DNA of 64,000 nucleotides from Bacteroidota bacterium (GTDB lineage: Bacteria; Bacteroidota; Bacteroidia; Chitinophagales; Chitinophagaceae): NCBI GenBank assembly GCA_018268035.1, contig JAFDXI010000125.1, forward strand, positions 98,866 to 162,865, in the 5' to 3' direction. Below the pieces are notes generated by a model that made no database searches, was not told the DNA's origin, and was given only the letters and a program-made list of their open reading frames with translations. The position numbers and the translations under genes were made by a program. This document shows, one piece after another, positions 1 to 10,400 of this stretch; position 1 is the first letter of the stretch, and every line of letters starts with the position of its first letter.

Positions 1-1428
1 TGCAATCTGCAAAACAGGCCCTAAACCTCTTACCCAATTGATGCGGCACATAGTAACAGGCATACCACCTTTTGATACAAATTTTGATGAATAACCACCA
101 CCTCTGAAATAACCTTTATCACCAGGATACCATGTGGTTGCTTTTAAACAGTCATCAACTTCTGCATCACTTATTTCCCAGAAAGGTTTCATAGCAGGTT
201 TGCCATTTTTCTGTTGTTGACCTGTTCCATCCAAAGTAGCTGAGCCGGAGTTAATCAGGTGAATGAAACCATTGGCTGCTGAAGCTTCAGGCCTCCACCC
301 CGTTACGCGTTCAACAGCCTCAGGGCTCCAGTATGTTCTTACATCAGCAAATATCTGTGCAGTGTTGGTGAGCAAATAACCGAATAACATACTTACACCA
401 TTAAAGCAATCATTTTCTGTAGCCAACATAAATGGAGCACGAATGCCATCCCAGTCAAAAGATGAATTTAAAATTGCTTCAGAAAAATCTCCGTTAGGCA
501 AAAAATCTGTCCATTGTCTTTGGCCCTGGAAACCTGCAACTATTGCATGATGGCCCAATGCTTCTTCACCAAAACCTTTATCTTTTAAGTGTGGGTTGCC
601 CTGCATCAGGTCTCGAATTATCAAGGTCATCTTCACCACAAATTCCCAGTCTTTATCTTTTTGTTCCCTTGATGATTTTTTGCTTTTTTCATTGGCCAAA
701 TCATCACCTTCTTTACAATTTTTTTTCACCCACGACAATGCTTTTTCAAATTCAGCTTCATCATAAATTTTCTTTTCAATTCGCCGCAGCACTTCTGATG
801 AGTCAACATATTCATTGCGCATACCCAAATATTCACGGAAGAAATCAGGTAATACAATTGAGCCTGCAATGCCCATACATACCGAGCCGATAGCGAGATA
901 AGATTTACCACGCATGATGGCAACAGCAAGCCCGGCCTGTGCAAAACTTAAAAGTTTTTCTCTCACATCATCCTGTATATTTTCATCACCCATATCCTGT
1001 ACTTCTCTTCCATAAATTCCGAATGCAGGCAAGCCCATTTGATTGTGTGCAGCAAGAGTGGCAGCAAGATAAACAGCGCCCGGTCTTTCAGTGCCATTAA
1101 AACCCCAGATAGCTTTTGGGATAAGAGGATTCATATCCATTGTTTCACTTCCATAGCACCAGCAGGGTGTAACTGATAATGAAACACCAACATTATTGAC
1201 TTCAAATTTCTCTGCACATTTTGCTGCCTCAAAAACACCACCGATACAACTGTCTGCAATCACACATTGAACTGGTGAACCATCCGGATAATGCAATTCG
1301 TTTTCAAATAAAGCTGCAACTTTTTGAGCCATCTTCATCGTGGTTGTTTCCAGTGATTCGCGGACACCACCTAAGCGTCCATCTATTATCGGGCGGATAC
1401 CAATCTTTGGATATATTGTCTTACTCAT
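1..1428 (-). CDS. fucI: L-fucose isomerase (also D-arabinose isomerase), C-terminus cut off by the window edge
   Basis: This cytoplasmic isomerase converts L-fucose to L-fuculose; enzymes of the family also convert D-arabinose to D-ribulose. The 476 visible codons are open and begin at the ATG at 1428. The N-terminus reads [20 protein letters not shown], a family signature. Residues about 286-315 hold the conserved stretch [20 protein letters not shown] followed by PNGD, which supplies the metal-binding Glu and Asp. The frame continues through [11 protein letters not shown] and [14 protein letters not shown] and runs off the window. About 115 residues, including the conserved C-terminal His, should lie outside. 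It is the last visible gene of a minus-strand locus, 101 bp after the DUF6786-like lipoprotein. With the GH172 enzyme upstream, the substrate may be D-arabinose rather than L-fucose. The family call is very secure; the physiological sugar is inferred. Confidence 0.96.
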   Translation of the reverse strand, partial: MSKTIYPKIGIRPIIDGRLGGVRESLETTTMKMAQKVAALFENELHYPDGSPVQCVIADSCIGGVFEAAKCAEKFEVNNVGVSLSVTPCWCYGSETMDMNPLIPKAIWGFNGTERPGAVYLAATLAAHNQMGLPAFGIYGREVQDMGDENIQDDVREKLLSFAQAGLAVAIMRGKSYLAIGSVCMGIAGSIVLPDFFREYLGMRNEYVDSSEVLRRIEKKIYDEAEFEKALSWVKKNCKEGDDLANEKSKKSSREQKDKDWEFVVKMTLIIRDLMQGNPHLKDKGFGEEALGHHAIVAGFQGQRQWTDFLPNGDFSEAILNSSFDWDGIRAPFMLATENDCFNGVSMLFGYLLTNTAQIFADVRTYWSPEAVERVTGWRPEASAANGFIHLINSGSATLDGTGQQQKNGKPAMKPFWEISDAEVDDCLKATTWYPGDKGYFRGGGYSSKFVSKGGMPVTMCRINWVRGLGPVLQIA

Positions 1429-1529
1429 ATTTAGAAAATATTTTTAGAATGATGATTTCAGGAATGATTTTTTGGCTGAACTATTTTCTTCTCACAATTC
1501 ATTGTATCAATCACATCCCAACCATCTTG

Positions 1530-2828
1530 TTATTTAAAAGCAGATGTCACTTCATTTAAAGGCACACCCAATAATTTCTGGCTAATCATGTCAAGTGATT
1601 TTTCATCACCGGTGAAATGATACACTGCCTGTTTATGCATGATGGATTGTTGTGGTTGAAGGAATGCGGCTGGTGATACACTTTCAATCTCATAAAAAGG
1701 CCCCATTTGTGAACCATCAGCCAATGGGCCATCATTATAAGCATTGACTGCATCACCTGAAAATGGCGGTTTTGTTGTCGTCCATTCCTGGTTTAAATAT
1801 TTTGCTGATGAATCAGGTTCAAACATCGCAATCGTCAATATTTTATTTTGTGCATCATAACTACCAATAACCGGTTTTGCAAATTTTGGTTTGATGCCGA
1901 GTTTGCCCCTGCTCTTGCCATCAGCTTTAAACAATAACCTATTATCATCATGATGCAACCTGTCTGCAGTTATTTCACCAAAATAATTGGTTGTGGCCAC
2001 ATCACTAAAATTTACACCTGCTGCATTTTTATAAGGAACAATGATTACTGTTGATGGTGTATTTTTCATCATATCTAAAATCCAGATGCAGGGCATGCCG
2101 GCAGCTTCTGTCCATGCATCTTTACCTGTGTTGGTTAAAGTATTGATAGTTTGGTAAGCCACCGTTTTTACAGTATTATCCAATGACAGGCCTGTGTTGT
2201 TTTTTATTTCATCACTATTTAAAATATCCACTTGTCTTGTTACTGATAATTGCAAATGTGTATTATGGTAGTTTATTAACTGCATATCTTTTTGCATGGT
2301 TACAGAGTTGCCTGTTTGAGCTGTGATGTTCCAGGGTTCTGTATCATAAGCGGAAGGTGTTTTCCAATGAGCAAAGACCATTGAATCGCCCGGTTGAAAG
2401 AACAATGAAAAAGGTCCGCCTTCGGGGCCAAGCCATAAACGGTTTTCGCCACCATAAGCATTCATGTGTGCATCTTCTGGTCCGTTGAATGCTTTGTAAT
2501 TTACCCAGCCAAAACTAAAACCATTATCACCATTTGCAGTGGATGTAAAAACTTTACCCTGGTATTTTGGTGAAACAATAATTTGAGATTCACCATTATT
2601 TGTTTTTAACACAATTACACTATCATGTTGCTTTAAAAAATTAAGATCAAAACCAAATGTACCTGCAGCAAAAGTGCCGGTATCCTTACCATCCTCTGGC
2701 CCTTGCTTGCTTGTTGTATTATTACAGGAAGATGTAAGCATAATAATAAAGATGATTGTTATTGTATAAAAACAGGTGTTGTTGGAAAACCGGGAAAGCC
2801 TTGAAATTAAGTTTGTACTTATATCCAT
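1530..2828 (-). CDS. Putative DUF6786-family lipoprotein of the fucI/GH172 locus
   Basis: A 432-residue exported protein of unknown function. A hydrophobic N-terminal segment (about residues 20-34) ends in LTSSC, a lipobox that predicts a lipid-anchored protein with Cys35 as first mature residue. The rest is rich in beta-strand-like segments, with conserved-looking runs such as GFSFGWVNYK and GGENRLWLGPEGG. These recall a Bacteroidetes family I know as DUF6786, often found next to sugar-processing genes and possibly related to galactose-mutarotase folds. That relation is from memory, not shown here. It lies 35 bp after the LacI-family gene, and a LacI-type operator sits 2 bp upstream of its start codon. 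A role in handling the sugar released by the locus is inferred. Confidence 0.75.
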   Translation of the reverse strand: MDISTNLISRLSRFSNNTCFYTITIIFIIMLTSSCNNTTSKQGPEDGKDTGTFAAGTFGFDLNFLKQHDSVIVLKTNNGESQIIVSPKYQGKVFTSTANGDNGFSFGWVNYKAFNGPEDAHMNAYGGENRLWLGPEGGPFSLFFQPGDSMVFAHWKTPSAYDTEPWNITAQTGNSVTMQKDMQLINYHNTHLQLSVTRQVDILNSDEIKNNTGLSLDNTVKTVAYQTINTLTNTGKDAWTEAAGMPCIWILDMMKNTPSTVIIVPYKNAAGVNFSDVATTNYFGEITADRLHHDDNRLLFKADGKSRGKLGIKPKFAKPVIGSYDAQNKILTIAMFEPDSSAKYLNQEWTTTKPPFSGDAVNAYNDGPLADGSQMGPFYEIESVSPAAFLQPQQSIMHKQAVYHFTGDEKSLDMISQKLLGVPLNEVTSAFK

Positions 2829-2830
2829 AT

Positions 2831-2845
2831 TTTAATCGTTTAAGC
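2831..2845. promoter_or_regulatory. LacI-type operator, copy D
   Basis: The sequence TTTAATCGTTTAAGC is identical to three copies upstream of the susC gene ending at 7483. Its core TTAATC|GTTTAA is a near-perfect dyad with a central CG, the usual form of LacI-family operators. It fills most of the 35-bp gap between the LacI-family gene and the lipoprotein gene. Bound regulator would cover the ribosome-binding region and any local promoter. Confidence 0.75.
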
Positions 2846-2863
2846 CTGATGTTAAAAATATAT

Positions 2864-3886
2864 TTATGATTTGCTGCCACAACTTTCACGAACCATCAGT
2901 TTGGCTTCTACAATCACATCAGTTATTTTTTTAGTTTTATTCTGCAGCTTATTTAAAACAAGCTTTACAGTTTCAATGCCAATATCAGTCAATGACTGGC
3001 TCACATAAGTAACGGGAGAATAAAAGAAATCAAAAGCATCACTTTCGTCAAAAGAAATAATTGCCAAATCATCCGGCACTTTTATACCCAACCTGTTGAT
3101 TTCTTTTAACCCTGCTACTGCCAGAGAGTTGGTGGCAAAAAACAAAGCATCCACCTGCAATGGTTTGAGCAATGCTTTTAATTTAGATGCAACATCTTTT
3201 TCAATATTCTTATAACTTGCTTCAATCAGCCATTCTTTTTTAAAACGGATATTATTATCTTTTAATACTGCTTTATAACCCTGCTTCCTGTCCTGCATGT
3301 GTGATTGTTTGGTATCATACGCCACCATGCCTATCTTCCTCCGGTTATTTTTTATGAGTTGTTTTATTGCTTTACCGGCAGCAGTAAAATTATTGATGTG
3401 TACACAGTCTGCTTTCAGTCCGGGAAAGAAACGATCCATCAACACTACCGGAATACCTCTGTTGATGATAGATTCAATCTGCGCTTCAGTGCTTGCAGCC
3501 GGTGTGATAATAAAAGCATCTACTAACCGGGTAGTAAACACATCTATCAGGTTAAGTTGTTTTTCTGCATTTTCATCACTGCTACCGAAGATAACCACAT
3601 AACCGTGTTTCTTTGCTTCATCTTCTATTATCCTTGCGATGGTAGAGAAAAAGGGGTTGGAGATATCGGCAACAATTAATCCTATTGTTTTTGTTCTGCC
3701 CATCTTCAGGCTTTTGGCAATAAGATTAGGCTGGTAGTGTAAATCTGCAGCAGCTTTCCTGATTTTCTTCACCATATCAGCGCCAACCCTTGCTTCTTTT
3801 TCCTTTCCATTCAAGACATAAGAAACCAGTGCTGTTGAAACACCGATATGTTGAGCTACATCTTTAAGCGCTACTTTTTTTTCCAC
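2864..3886 (-). CDS. LacI-family transcriptional regulator
   Basis: A 340-residue DNA-binding regulator. The N-terminal helix-turn-helix (residues 5-26, ALKDVAQHIGVSTALVSYVL) and hinge helix (about 45-60) are typical of LacI. They are followed by a periplasmic-binding-protein-like effector domain (about 62-335, beginning KTIGLIVADISNPFFS). The start is GTG at 3886. No in-frame ATG is available upstream because a stop lies 15 bp before it. The gene is within the SusCD-GH172-FucI run, 44 bp after the thioredoxin-like gene. Four identical CG-centred dyads in this locus are its probable binding sites. Effector identity cannot be read from the sequence; a sugar or sugar phosphate from the target glycan is inferred. 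Confidence 0.95.
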   Translation of the reverse strand: MEKKVALKDVAQHIGVSTALVSYVLNGKEKEARVGADMVKKIRKAAADLHYQPNLIAKSLKMGRTKTIGLIVADISNPFFSTIARIIEDEAKKHGYVVIFGSSDENAEKQLNLIDVFTTRLVDAFIITPAASTEAQIESIINRGIPVVLMDRFFPGLKADCVHINNFTAAGKAIKQLIKNNRRKIGMVAYDTKQSHMQDRKQGYKAVLKDNNIRFKKEWLIEASYKNIEKDVASKLKALLKPLQVDALFFATNSLAVAGLKEINRLGIKVPDDLAIISFDESDAFDFFYSPVTYVSQSLTDIGIETVKLVLNKLQNKTKKITDVIVEAKLMVRESCGSKS

Positions 3887-3930
3887 TACCTGAACATTAG
3901 TTTATACAAATTAGAAATCCTTCAACCTTA

Positions 3931-4401
3931 TTATAACTGTGCTGCAATCTCTTCCGGCTCCAGGTTGCCTTTTATAATTTTTTTAAGCTGGCCAGTTTTG
4001 TCATATTCAGCCACAAATGGGAAATGCTGTATGTTATAATATTTCTGCACGATAAATGTATAACCTTCCGAGCCAACTTTAATATTTTGATGACTGGATA
4101 ATTTATACTTATCGTCAAAAGCTTTTACTGCTTTAATATCTTCATAAGAAATCATCACCAATTGATCATTCTTAAGATCATTCACACGTTTCATCATTTT
4201 TTCAGTAAACACTTTGCAATGATCACAGGTGGGTGAAAAATATACCAGTATGACAGGCTTATTTTTTGCAAGCTGTTGATAGGTATAACCTGCACCGTTG
4301 GTCAGCCTGATTTTAAAGGGAGCAATGGAACTATTGCCCCCTTGAGCTAACAACTGCATGTATATGAAAAAACCAACTAAACAGAGAATGCTTTTTTGCA
4401 C
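3931..4401 (-). CDS. Secreted thioredoxin-like protein
   Basis: A 156-residue protein with a signal peptide (residues 1-20, ending LLAQ) and one thioredoxin-fold domain. The redox motif is C59-D-H-C62 in YFSPTCDHCK, and a conserved FP (about residues 127-129) fits the cis-Pro loop. It resembles TlpA/AhpC-TSA-type periplasmic oxidoreductases that reduce or form disulfides in exported proteins. The start is GTG at 4401, 62 bp after the GH172 gene. Why a thiol oxidoreductase sits in a sugar-utilisation locus is unclear; it may maintain disulfides in exported locus proteins. Family assignment is good; substrate is unknown. Confidence 0.85.
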   Translation of the reverse strand: MQKSILCLVGFFIYMQLLAQGGNSSIAPFKIRLTNGAGYTYQQLAKNKPVILVYFSPTCDHCKVFTEKMMKRVNDLKNDQLVMISYEDIKAVKAFDDKYKLSSHQNIKVGSEGYTFIVQKYYNIQHFPFVAEYDKTGQLKKIIKGNLEPEEIAAQL

Positions 4402-4463
4402 GGCAACAACTATTTTATAAGAATTTTATACTTGTCAAAAAATACTGAATCATTTTTTAAACA

Positions 4464-5627
4464 TTAATTCACTTCGAGATGATCTTTATCAGGCAATACC
4501 GGGAATGGATTATGCGGTTCTGTCTGATACCAGAAGACCGTTGTAGCAATATCGTCCTGCAAAGGAAGATAACGGCCACCATCGCGCCAGCCCAAAGCCT
4601 GTATCGTTACTCTTAAATCTTTATCAAATCTGATGGGATCTTTGATATGCCAGCGATATAAACCAAACCGCTGAGCTATCTGGTAATGACCATCACCTTT
4701 TATCACCTGGTGTAAACCTGTATAAGGATTTGAGAATTCAGTATAATTCACTTCATCCACACCGGCAGCATTTTTTTTGCGGGTATCAAAATCATAAGCA
4801 CCGCAGAAATAGTCTTCAGTGCCTGTACCATTTATAGTAGGATAATCAGTATCACCATCAATAAAGAATTTAATTTCACCTTCACCCCACCATCCGTTGT
4901 TGTGTACACCATAAGCCATATATGTGCCTACATACTGGCCTTTGCCTTTGATGCCATCCACCAACACATAATCCTGTTTATAAGGTAATGGGTTAGTACG
5001 GCGGAACTGTGCATGAAAATATGCCGCATCACTCGGCACAGAAGTCAGCGTATAATCTACCTGGTAATATAAGACCATATCCTTTTCATCTATATTTTCC
5101 ATGGTAACCCTGCATTTTTTTCTGAAAGGCATAGGCCAATAACAATTAAACCCACTGCCCGGGTTGGCGCAAACAGCCAATGAACTCAACTGAGCAAACT
5201 GTCCCCATCCCTGGCAGAAAAAATCGCCCACGGGTACTTCAACAGAAGGTGTGGTTTCATCATCCCAATAAAAACGGAGAATAGAATAACGCCAGTTGCC
5301 GGTGGGTGTCATCCAGATGTGCTGTATGGCGCCAGGCCCGGTTATTTCTGCTACAGTAAATGTGGTGTGTGATTTAATAATTACACTCGGGCTTATTTTC
5401 CAGCCTTTACCTAAATCCCTGGCAGCACTCTGACCCGTACCGGTTGTTGCCATACCGCCTTTCCCTTTTTCGCCCGTAAAATTTTCAGGGCTGATAGAAC
5501 GTGTTTTGGCATCAGACAACATAAAAATATTACTCATGTCAGAATTGATACCATTGAAGGATTGCGCAAATGCGCCAACAGTTATGAAACTTACGAAAGC
5601 AAGCAAAAGTCTTTTTTTCATTCGCAT
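4464..5627 (-). CDS. GH172-family glycosidase (DUF2961)
   Basis: A 387-residue exported enzyme with a signal peptide (residues 1-21, ending AFAQ). The body carries the DUF2961 signatures ARDLGKGWKISP, ITGPGAIQHIWMT, VPVGDFFCQGWG and GTGTEDYFCGAYDF. DUF2961 is now GH172, whose studied members include alpha-D-fructofuranosidase/difructose-dianhydride synthase and exo-D-arabinofuranosidases. The family's two catalytic Glu residues match Glu249 or Glu251 (WWGEGEIKF) and Glu271 (GTGTEDY). It lies 48 bp after SusD and in the same direction, so it is very likely co-transcribed. It would release a furanose sugar in the periplasm or at the surface. Choosing between D-arabinofuranose and fructofuranose is inference; FucI in the locus favours D-arabinose. 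Confidence 0.9.
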   Translation of the reverse strand: MRMKKRLLLAFVSFITVGAFAQSFNGINSDMSNIFMLSDAKTRSISPENFTGEKGKGGMATTGTGQSAARDLGKGWKISPSVIIKSHTTFTVAEITGPGAIQHIWMTPTGNWRYSILRFYWDDETTPSVEVPVGDFFCQGWGQFAQLSSLAVCANPGSGFNCYWPMPFRKKCRVTMENIDEKDMVLYYQVDYTLTSVPSDAAYFHAQFRRTNPLPYKQDYVLVDGIKGKGQYVGTYMAYGVHNNGWWGEGEIKFFIDGDTDYPTINGTGTEDYFCGAYDFDTRKKNAAGVDEVNYTEFSNPYTGLHQVIKGDGHYQIAQRFGLYRWHIKDPIRFDKDLRVTIQALGWRDGGRYLPLQDDIATTVFWYQTEPHNPFPVLPDKDHLEVN

Positions 5628-5675
5628 AATTTTTTATTGATGAGATATCAGCCTAAAAATATTTTTTTATTTTGA

Positions 5676-7424
5676 TTAATATCCAACATTTTGTTTATAC
5701 AGTCCAAACGAGTAATTCATCTGAGGTTGAGGTATCGGCATAAATTCATCACGACCTGCTGTGAAATGTGCATCAGACATCCATGACCTGTTGCGTGGAT
5801 ATTCTTTGGCAAAATATGCATTTAATGTTGGTTCTGCAATGCCCCAACGCACCAAATCATACCAACGTGTACCTTCCATTGCAAACTCGAGACGGTCTTC
5901 CCACATCAAAGCTTTCCATGCAAAGTCATTTGTCCAGTTACAATTCACACCATTCTGATACAAACTGATTTTATAATTCAATGTTGGTGTGCCATTAGCA
6001 AAAATTAAACGGCCTGTGCTATTGGCAGCCCTCTGCCTGATCTGGTTAATTATTGGTAATGCTTCGCCTTCTCTTCCCAACCTTATCAGTATTTCTGCTT
6101 TCTGCAATAAGACCCTGTCAAAACGAATGACAATTTCATTTTTTGAATTCCACATCCAGAAAAGATTTACTAGGCCGGGGCAATCAGATTCAACATTTTC
6201 TTTTAGTGAGTTAAAAAAACCGTAGTTTGTCGGGTCTCTTGAACCGCTGCTATCGTATAAAAGGTTTTGCTGGTATTTCCAGGGTAATCCTGGGATAGCA
6301 ACTGTATGGCCGATACGAGGATCCCATTCATTGTGATCAAAATAAGTTTTCTTATCAGTAATTTCTTCATTGTTGAAATTATCAAACATTGGTATGCCAT
6401 CTGCATCTACTTTAAATGCATTCACCATATCATAAGAAGCTTTATGAAAATCGCAGCAACTGAAACTTGGCGGCCACCAGGGTGCATTCAAAGGTGTGCT
6501 CCCGTTCAGGTTACCATTAGGTGTGCCATCACTATGTGTATATTGCCATTCAAAAATTGATTCAGGAGACTGGTTGTCGTAAGAGTATAAAAAGTTTTCA
6601 GCAAAATCTGGTGCAAGACTATACTTACCACTATTGATTATATCATTCGCTAATGTCAACGCTTGTGATAACCTGCTTGTATTGATATTGACAACCTGGT
6701 TATTTTCATCCTGTTCATACGCCATCCACATTAAACATTCAAGCATCTCAGCTTCTGCTGCATATTTTGTTGGCCTTCCTTTGTCTGATTGAGTTTCAGG
6801 CAGGGCGCTATAAGCAGCAGCAAAATCATCATAAATATGTTGCCATAGATACAAATCGTTTTGTGCTGTATCAGGATGGTTTGGCGTATGCGCAATGGAA
6901 TCATTTGAAGCAACTGTTTCATCATAGTAAGGCACCCATTTATACCATTTCTTCAGGTCTAAATAAAAATATCCGCGCAGGAATTTCACTTCTGCGATTC
7001 TTTGTTGTTTCAAAGGATAAGCAGCTTCGTCAATTGAGTTTAATGCCCTCAATGCAGTATTGCATCTTGATACGCCTTCATATTGACCATACCAGATACC
7101 ATCATTGTTACCTGCACTGGGTGTATTAAGTGAAAATACTTCCCATTGGTACCAGGGTATCTGGTCACCAATACCGCCACCACCTTTATATGAATCGTCC
7201 GACTTGATATCGGCCAGCCAGGGCGCTAATTTCTGGTTCAAAGTAAATTCATGCGGATACCATGCATAAGCTGCTATCACAAGTCCGTCCACATTTTCAG
7301 GAGTGCTCACATTGCCTTCAGTAACCACCCCCTGCGGTGTAACATCTAAAAACTTTTTGCAACCTGCTATTGTAAAAATGATTACTGATAACAGTAAAAT
7401 ACTTATGTTCTTTTTCATTGTCAT
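5676..7424 (-). CDS. SusD/RagB-family glycan-binding lipoprotein
   Basis: A 582-residue outer-membrane lipoprotein that captures glycan at the cell surface and forms the lid of its SusC partner. The signal segment ends in TIAGC, giving lipidated Cys22. It is followed by KKFLDVTPQGVVTEGN, a typical SusD start, then the TPR-rich region (WYGQYEGVSRCNTALRALN, LRGYFYLDLKKWY). The C-terminal RagB/SusD domain ends with WYDLVRWG and FMPIPQPQMN. It is 58 bp after its SusC, the usual pair arrangement, and is followed by the GH172 gene. Residues that bind ligand cannot be identified from sequence alone. Confidence 0.96.
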   Translation of the reverse strand: MTMKKNISILLLSVIIFTIAGCKKFLDVTPQGVVTEGNVSTPENVDGLVIAAYAWYPHEFTLNQKLAPWLADIKSDDSYKGGGGIGDQIPWYQWEVFSLNTPSAGNNDGIWYGQYEGVSRCNTALRALNSIDEAAYPLKQQRIAEVKFLRGYFYLDLKKWYKWVPYYDETVASNDSIAHTPNHPDTAQNDLYLWQHIYDDFAAAYSALPETQSDKGRPTKYAAEAEMLECLMWMAYEQDENNQVVNINTSRLSQALTLANDIINSGKYSLAPDFAENFLYSYDNQSPESIFEWQYTHSDGTPNGNLNGSTPLNAPWWPPSFSCCDFHKASYDMVNAFKVDADGIPMFDNFNNEEITDKKTYFDHNEWDPRIGHTVAIPGLPWKYQQNLLYDSSGSRDPTNYGFFNSLKENVESDCPGLVNLFWMWNSKNEIVIRFDRVLLQKAEILIRLGREGEALPIINQIRQRAANSTGRLIFANGTPTLNYKISLYQNGVNCNWTNDFAWKALMWEDRLEFAMEGTRWYDLVRWGIAEPTLNAYFAKEYPRNRSWMSDAHFTAGRDEFMPIPQPQMNYSFGLYKQNVGY

Positions 7425-7482
7425 CTGTGTTTTTTGATTGATAAATCAGATGTATCTTCTTTAAAATTTATTGATTGTTGTT

Positions 7483-10400
7483 TTAGAATGTTACCTCTAC
7501 CCCCAATTTGAATAAGCGTGGAATAACATAAGGATTGGCATAAGATGCACCATCCGGATTTTCAGGATCAGGACCAGTGTATTTTGAACTTTTTATCATG
7601 ATGAGGTTTTGTGCCATCACATATACATAAAATTTTTCCATACTTATTCTTGATACCCATGATTGCGGAAGGCTGTATCCTATCTGAATATTCCTGAGTT
7701 TTAAATACTGGCCTGGCTCAACAAAATAGGTGGAAGTTCTGAGTTCATCATTGACATTATTTAGTGACAATGCCGGAATTGTTGATTTGGTATTAGTCAG
7801 TGTCCATGCATCTAACACACGGGTTGGATGATTAAACCCATTCTGTATCCATACATTCCAGAAATCACTGTAACTCTTCCATTGATCATAAACCTGTACG
7901 CCGGCAACACCCTGCCAGAACATAGACAGGTCAAGGTTTTTATAATTAAGATTGATAGAAAAACCATATTCAAATTTTGGGGTTACGTTACCATTGCTAA
8001 TCCAGGTGCGGTCATAATCATAATCAATCACACCATCTGGTTTGCCATCAGGCCCGGAGATATCTTTATAACGTATCCTGCCAATGCCTTTACCAGGCTG
8101 TACTGCAGAGTTATCCACTTCATCCTGGTTTTGAAAAAGGCCATCAGTGATAAATCCATATACAGCACCCCAGGGGTGACCGGCGATACCATCACCTTTT
8201 AATGCAGAACCACCCCATGTATAAGTTACAGTTTTAGGAAGGTCATTCACCAAGTTTTTATTGTAAGCTACATTGCCACTAACCTGGTAACTAAAGTCCT
8301 TGCCTGAATTACCATGATAAGATAAAACAAGTTCAACACCTTTATTCGTCATATTAGCAGCATTGATGTATTGATAACCACCTTCACCGATTGCACCAGG
8401 GTATGGAGGAAGTATCAACATACCATCAGTATATTTCCTGTAAAAATCCAATGAACCTGATATTTTCTGGTTGAGAAAACCGAAATCAATACCTATGTTA
8501 GTTTGTGAAGTCGCTTCCCATTTTAAATCAGGATTACCTGTTTGAACACGATAGAATCCTGAAGGCAGGTTGCCGGTTTCATTACCACTAATACTATAAG
8601 AAGTATAGTTATAATTAGAAGCAAAGAATGTTTGTGCATTTAATGAATTGATTCCTGCAAGGCTTCCATTCTTTCCCCAGCTTGCCCTGAGCTTCAAATC
8701 TGAAATCACTTTGCTACCTGCAAGGAAATTTTCCTGGCTCAATCTCCAACCCACAGCGAATGCAGGGAACAATGCAAACCTGTTGTTGGAACCGAATTTA
8801 GAAGAACCATCATACCTCACTGAACCTGATAAAAGATATCTTGAATTATAAGAATAATTGAATTTACCAAAATAAGAAAGCAAGTTGTATTTATCACCAC
8901 CACCACTTACAGTCATGTTGCCGGTGGCATTACTTAAATAACCGAAATCATAATTCTGAAATGCAATTGTCTGGCGGTTACCATCCATATATTCAGAAAC
9001 AAATTTGTTAGCTTCCATACCTGCCAGCACATCGAGGCTGTGTTTGCCTGTATTTAATTTATAATTGAGGGTGTTGGTAAGATCAAGTTGTGTTTCTCTC
9101 CAATACCATTGGTCCACACTGCTGGTTGGATTGAATTTGCCGCCGGCTTCCTGAAAAGTAAACTGGATATTACGATGGTAGCCATCAGTATAAATCAAAC
9201 CCAGCTGAGAGCGGAAAGTAAAATTTTTGAGGAAATAAATATTCGCATGTACATCACCATATATTTTATTGTATTTATTTCCGTTATCCTTATTTAGTGT
9301 GAGTTCACGCACAGGGTTCCAATAATCATCCATACCTAAAGCAACTGCAGAGCCACCCCAGCCACCATCAGTTGAATGTACAGGAATGATTGGAGGTTCA
9401 ATCAGTGCGAGGTGGGTTACATTTTGATTATGGTCTATCAGATGTGAAGCTTCCAGATTTTCACCGATAGTGAAATGGTCACCAATCACTTTATATTCTG
9501 TATTCACCCTTACAGTAAATCTTTGAAAGCCTGTATAAATCTGGGTACCTTCATTTTCCATATAATTTAATGAAAGAAATGAAGTAGATTTTTCATTTCC
9601 GCCGGATACTGTCAACTGGTGGTTATGCTGGATACCATTTTGAGAAATTGCATCTAACCAATTTGTATTGGCAGCTATCATTGTTGAATCTGCATTGAGG
9701 TATTGACGTGGTGTTACTTTATCCAATACTGGTATTCCGTTATTATCTGTATGCCAGTCATAAGTATAAATCTGTGTAACGGCAGCGGGGTCCTGTCCTC
9801 CGTTAACGGCAGCCTGCCACAATGCCTGACCATATTGTTGTGTATTCAGCATATCCGGCTTATTATTCCAGTTAGCTAAACCCACAGAACCATGATAAGA
9901 AATTTTTGTTTTACCTGCCAGCCCTTTTTTTGTTTGTATTAATATAACACCAGCACCACCCTGGGTACCATAAATGCTGGCAGAATATGCATCTTTTAAT
10001 ACCTGCATGGATGCGATGTTATCAGGATTGATATCGCGCAGATTGGTATAGCTGGGTACTCCATCTATAACGATCAGCGGATTGGCGCCGTTCAGAGAAG
10101 TAAGGCCCCTCACCTGTATGCCCACATCACCTGCGGGATTACCATCTGTTGTAATATGAAGGCCTGGCACAACGCCCTGCAAAGATTGCATAACATTGGT
10201 GCCGCCATGCCCTTTACTCAATTCGCTTGGTGTTACCACAGCAACGGCGCCTGTAAGGTCTGCTTTCTTCTGAGTCATATAACCGGTAACGACTACTTCA
10301 TTCAAATCAGATGCAGCATCATCTTTCATAACAATATTCATCATCAAATCATCACCTACAACCACAGTCTGTTTTACTTTACCTATATAAGAAATCTCCA

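Noticed and set aside
543..893. Plus-strand frame of 116 codons
   Set aside because: It is antisense to the well-conserved fucI frame, and its protein has no recognisable pattern.
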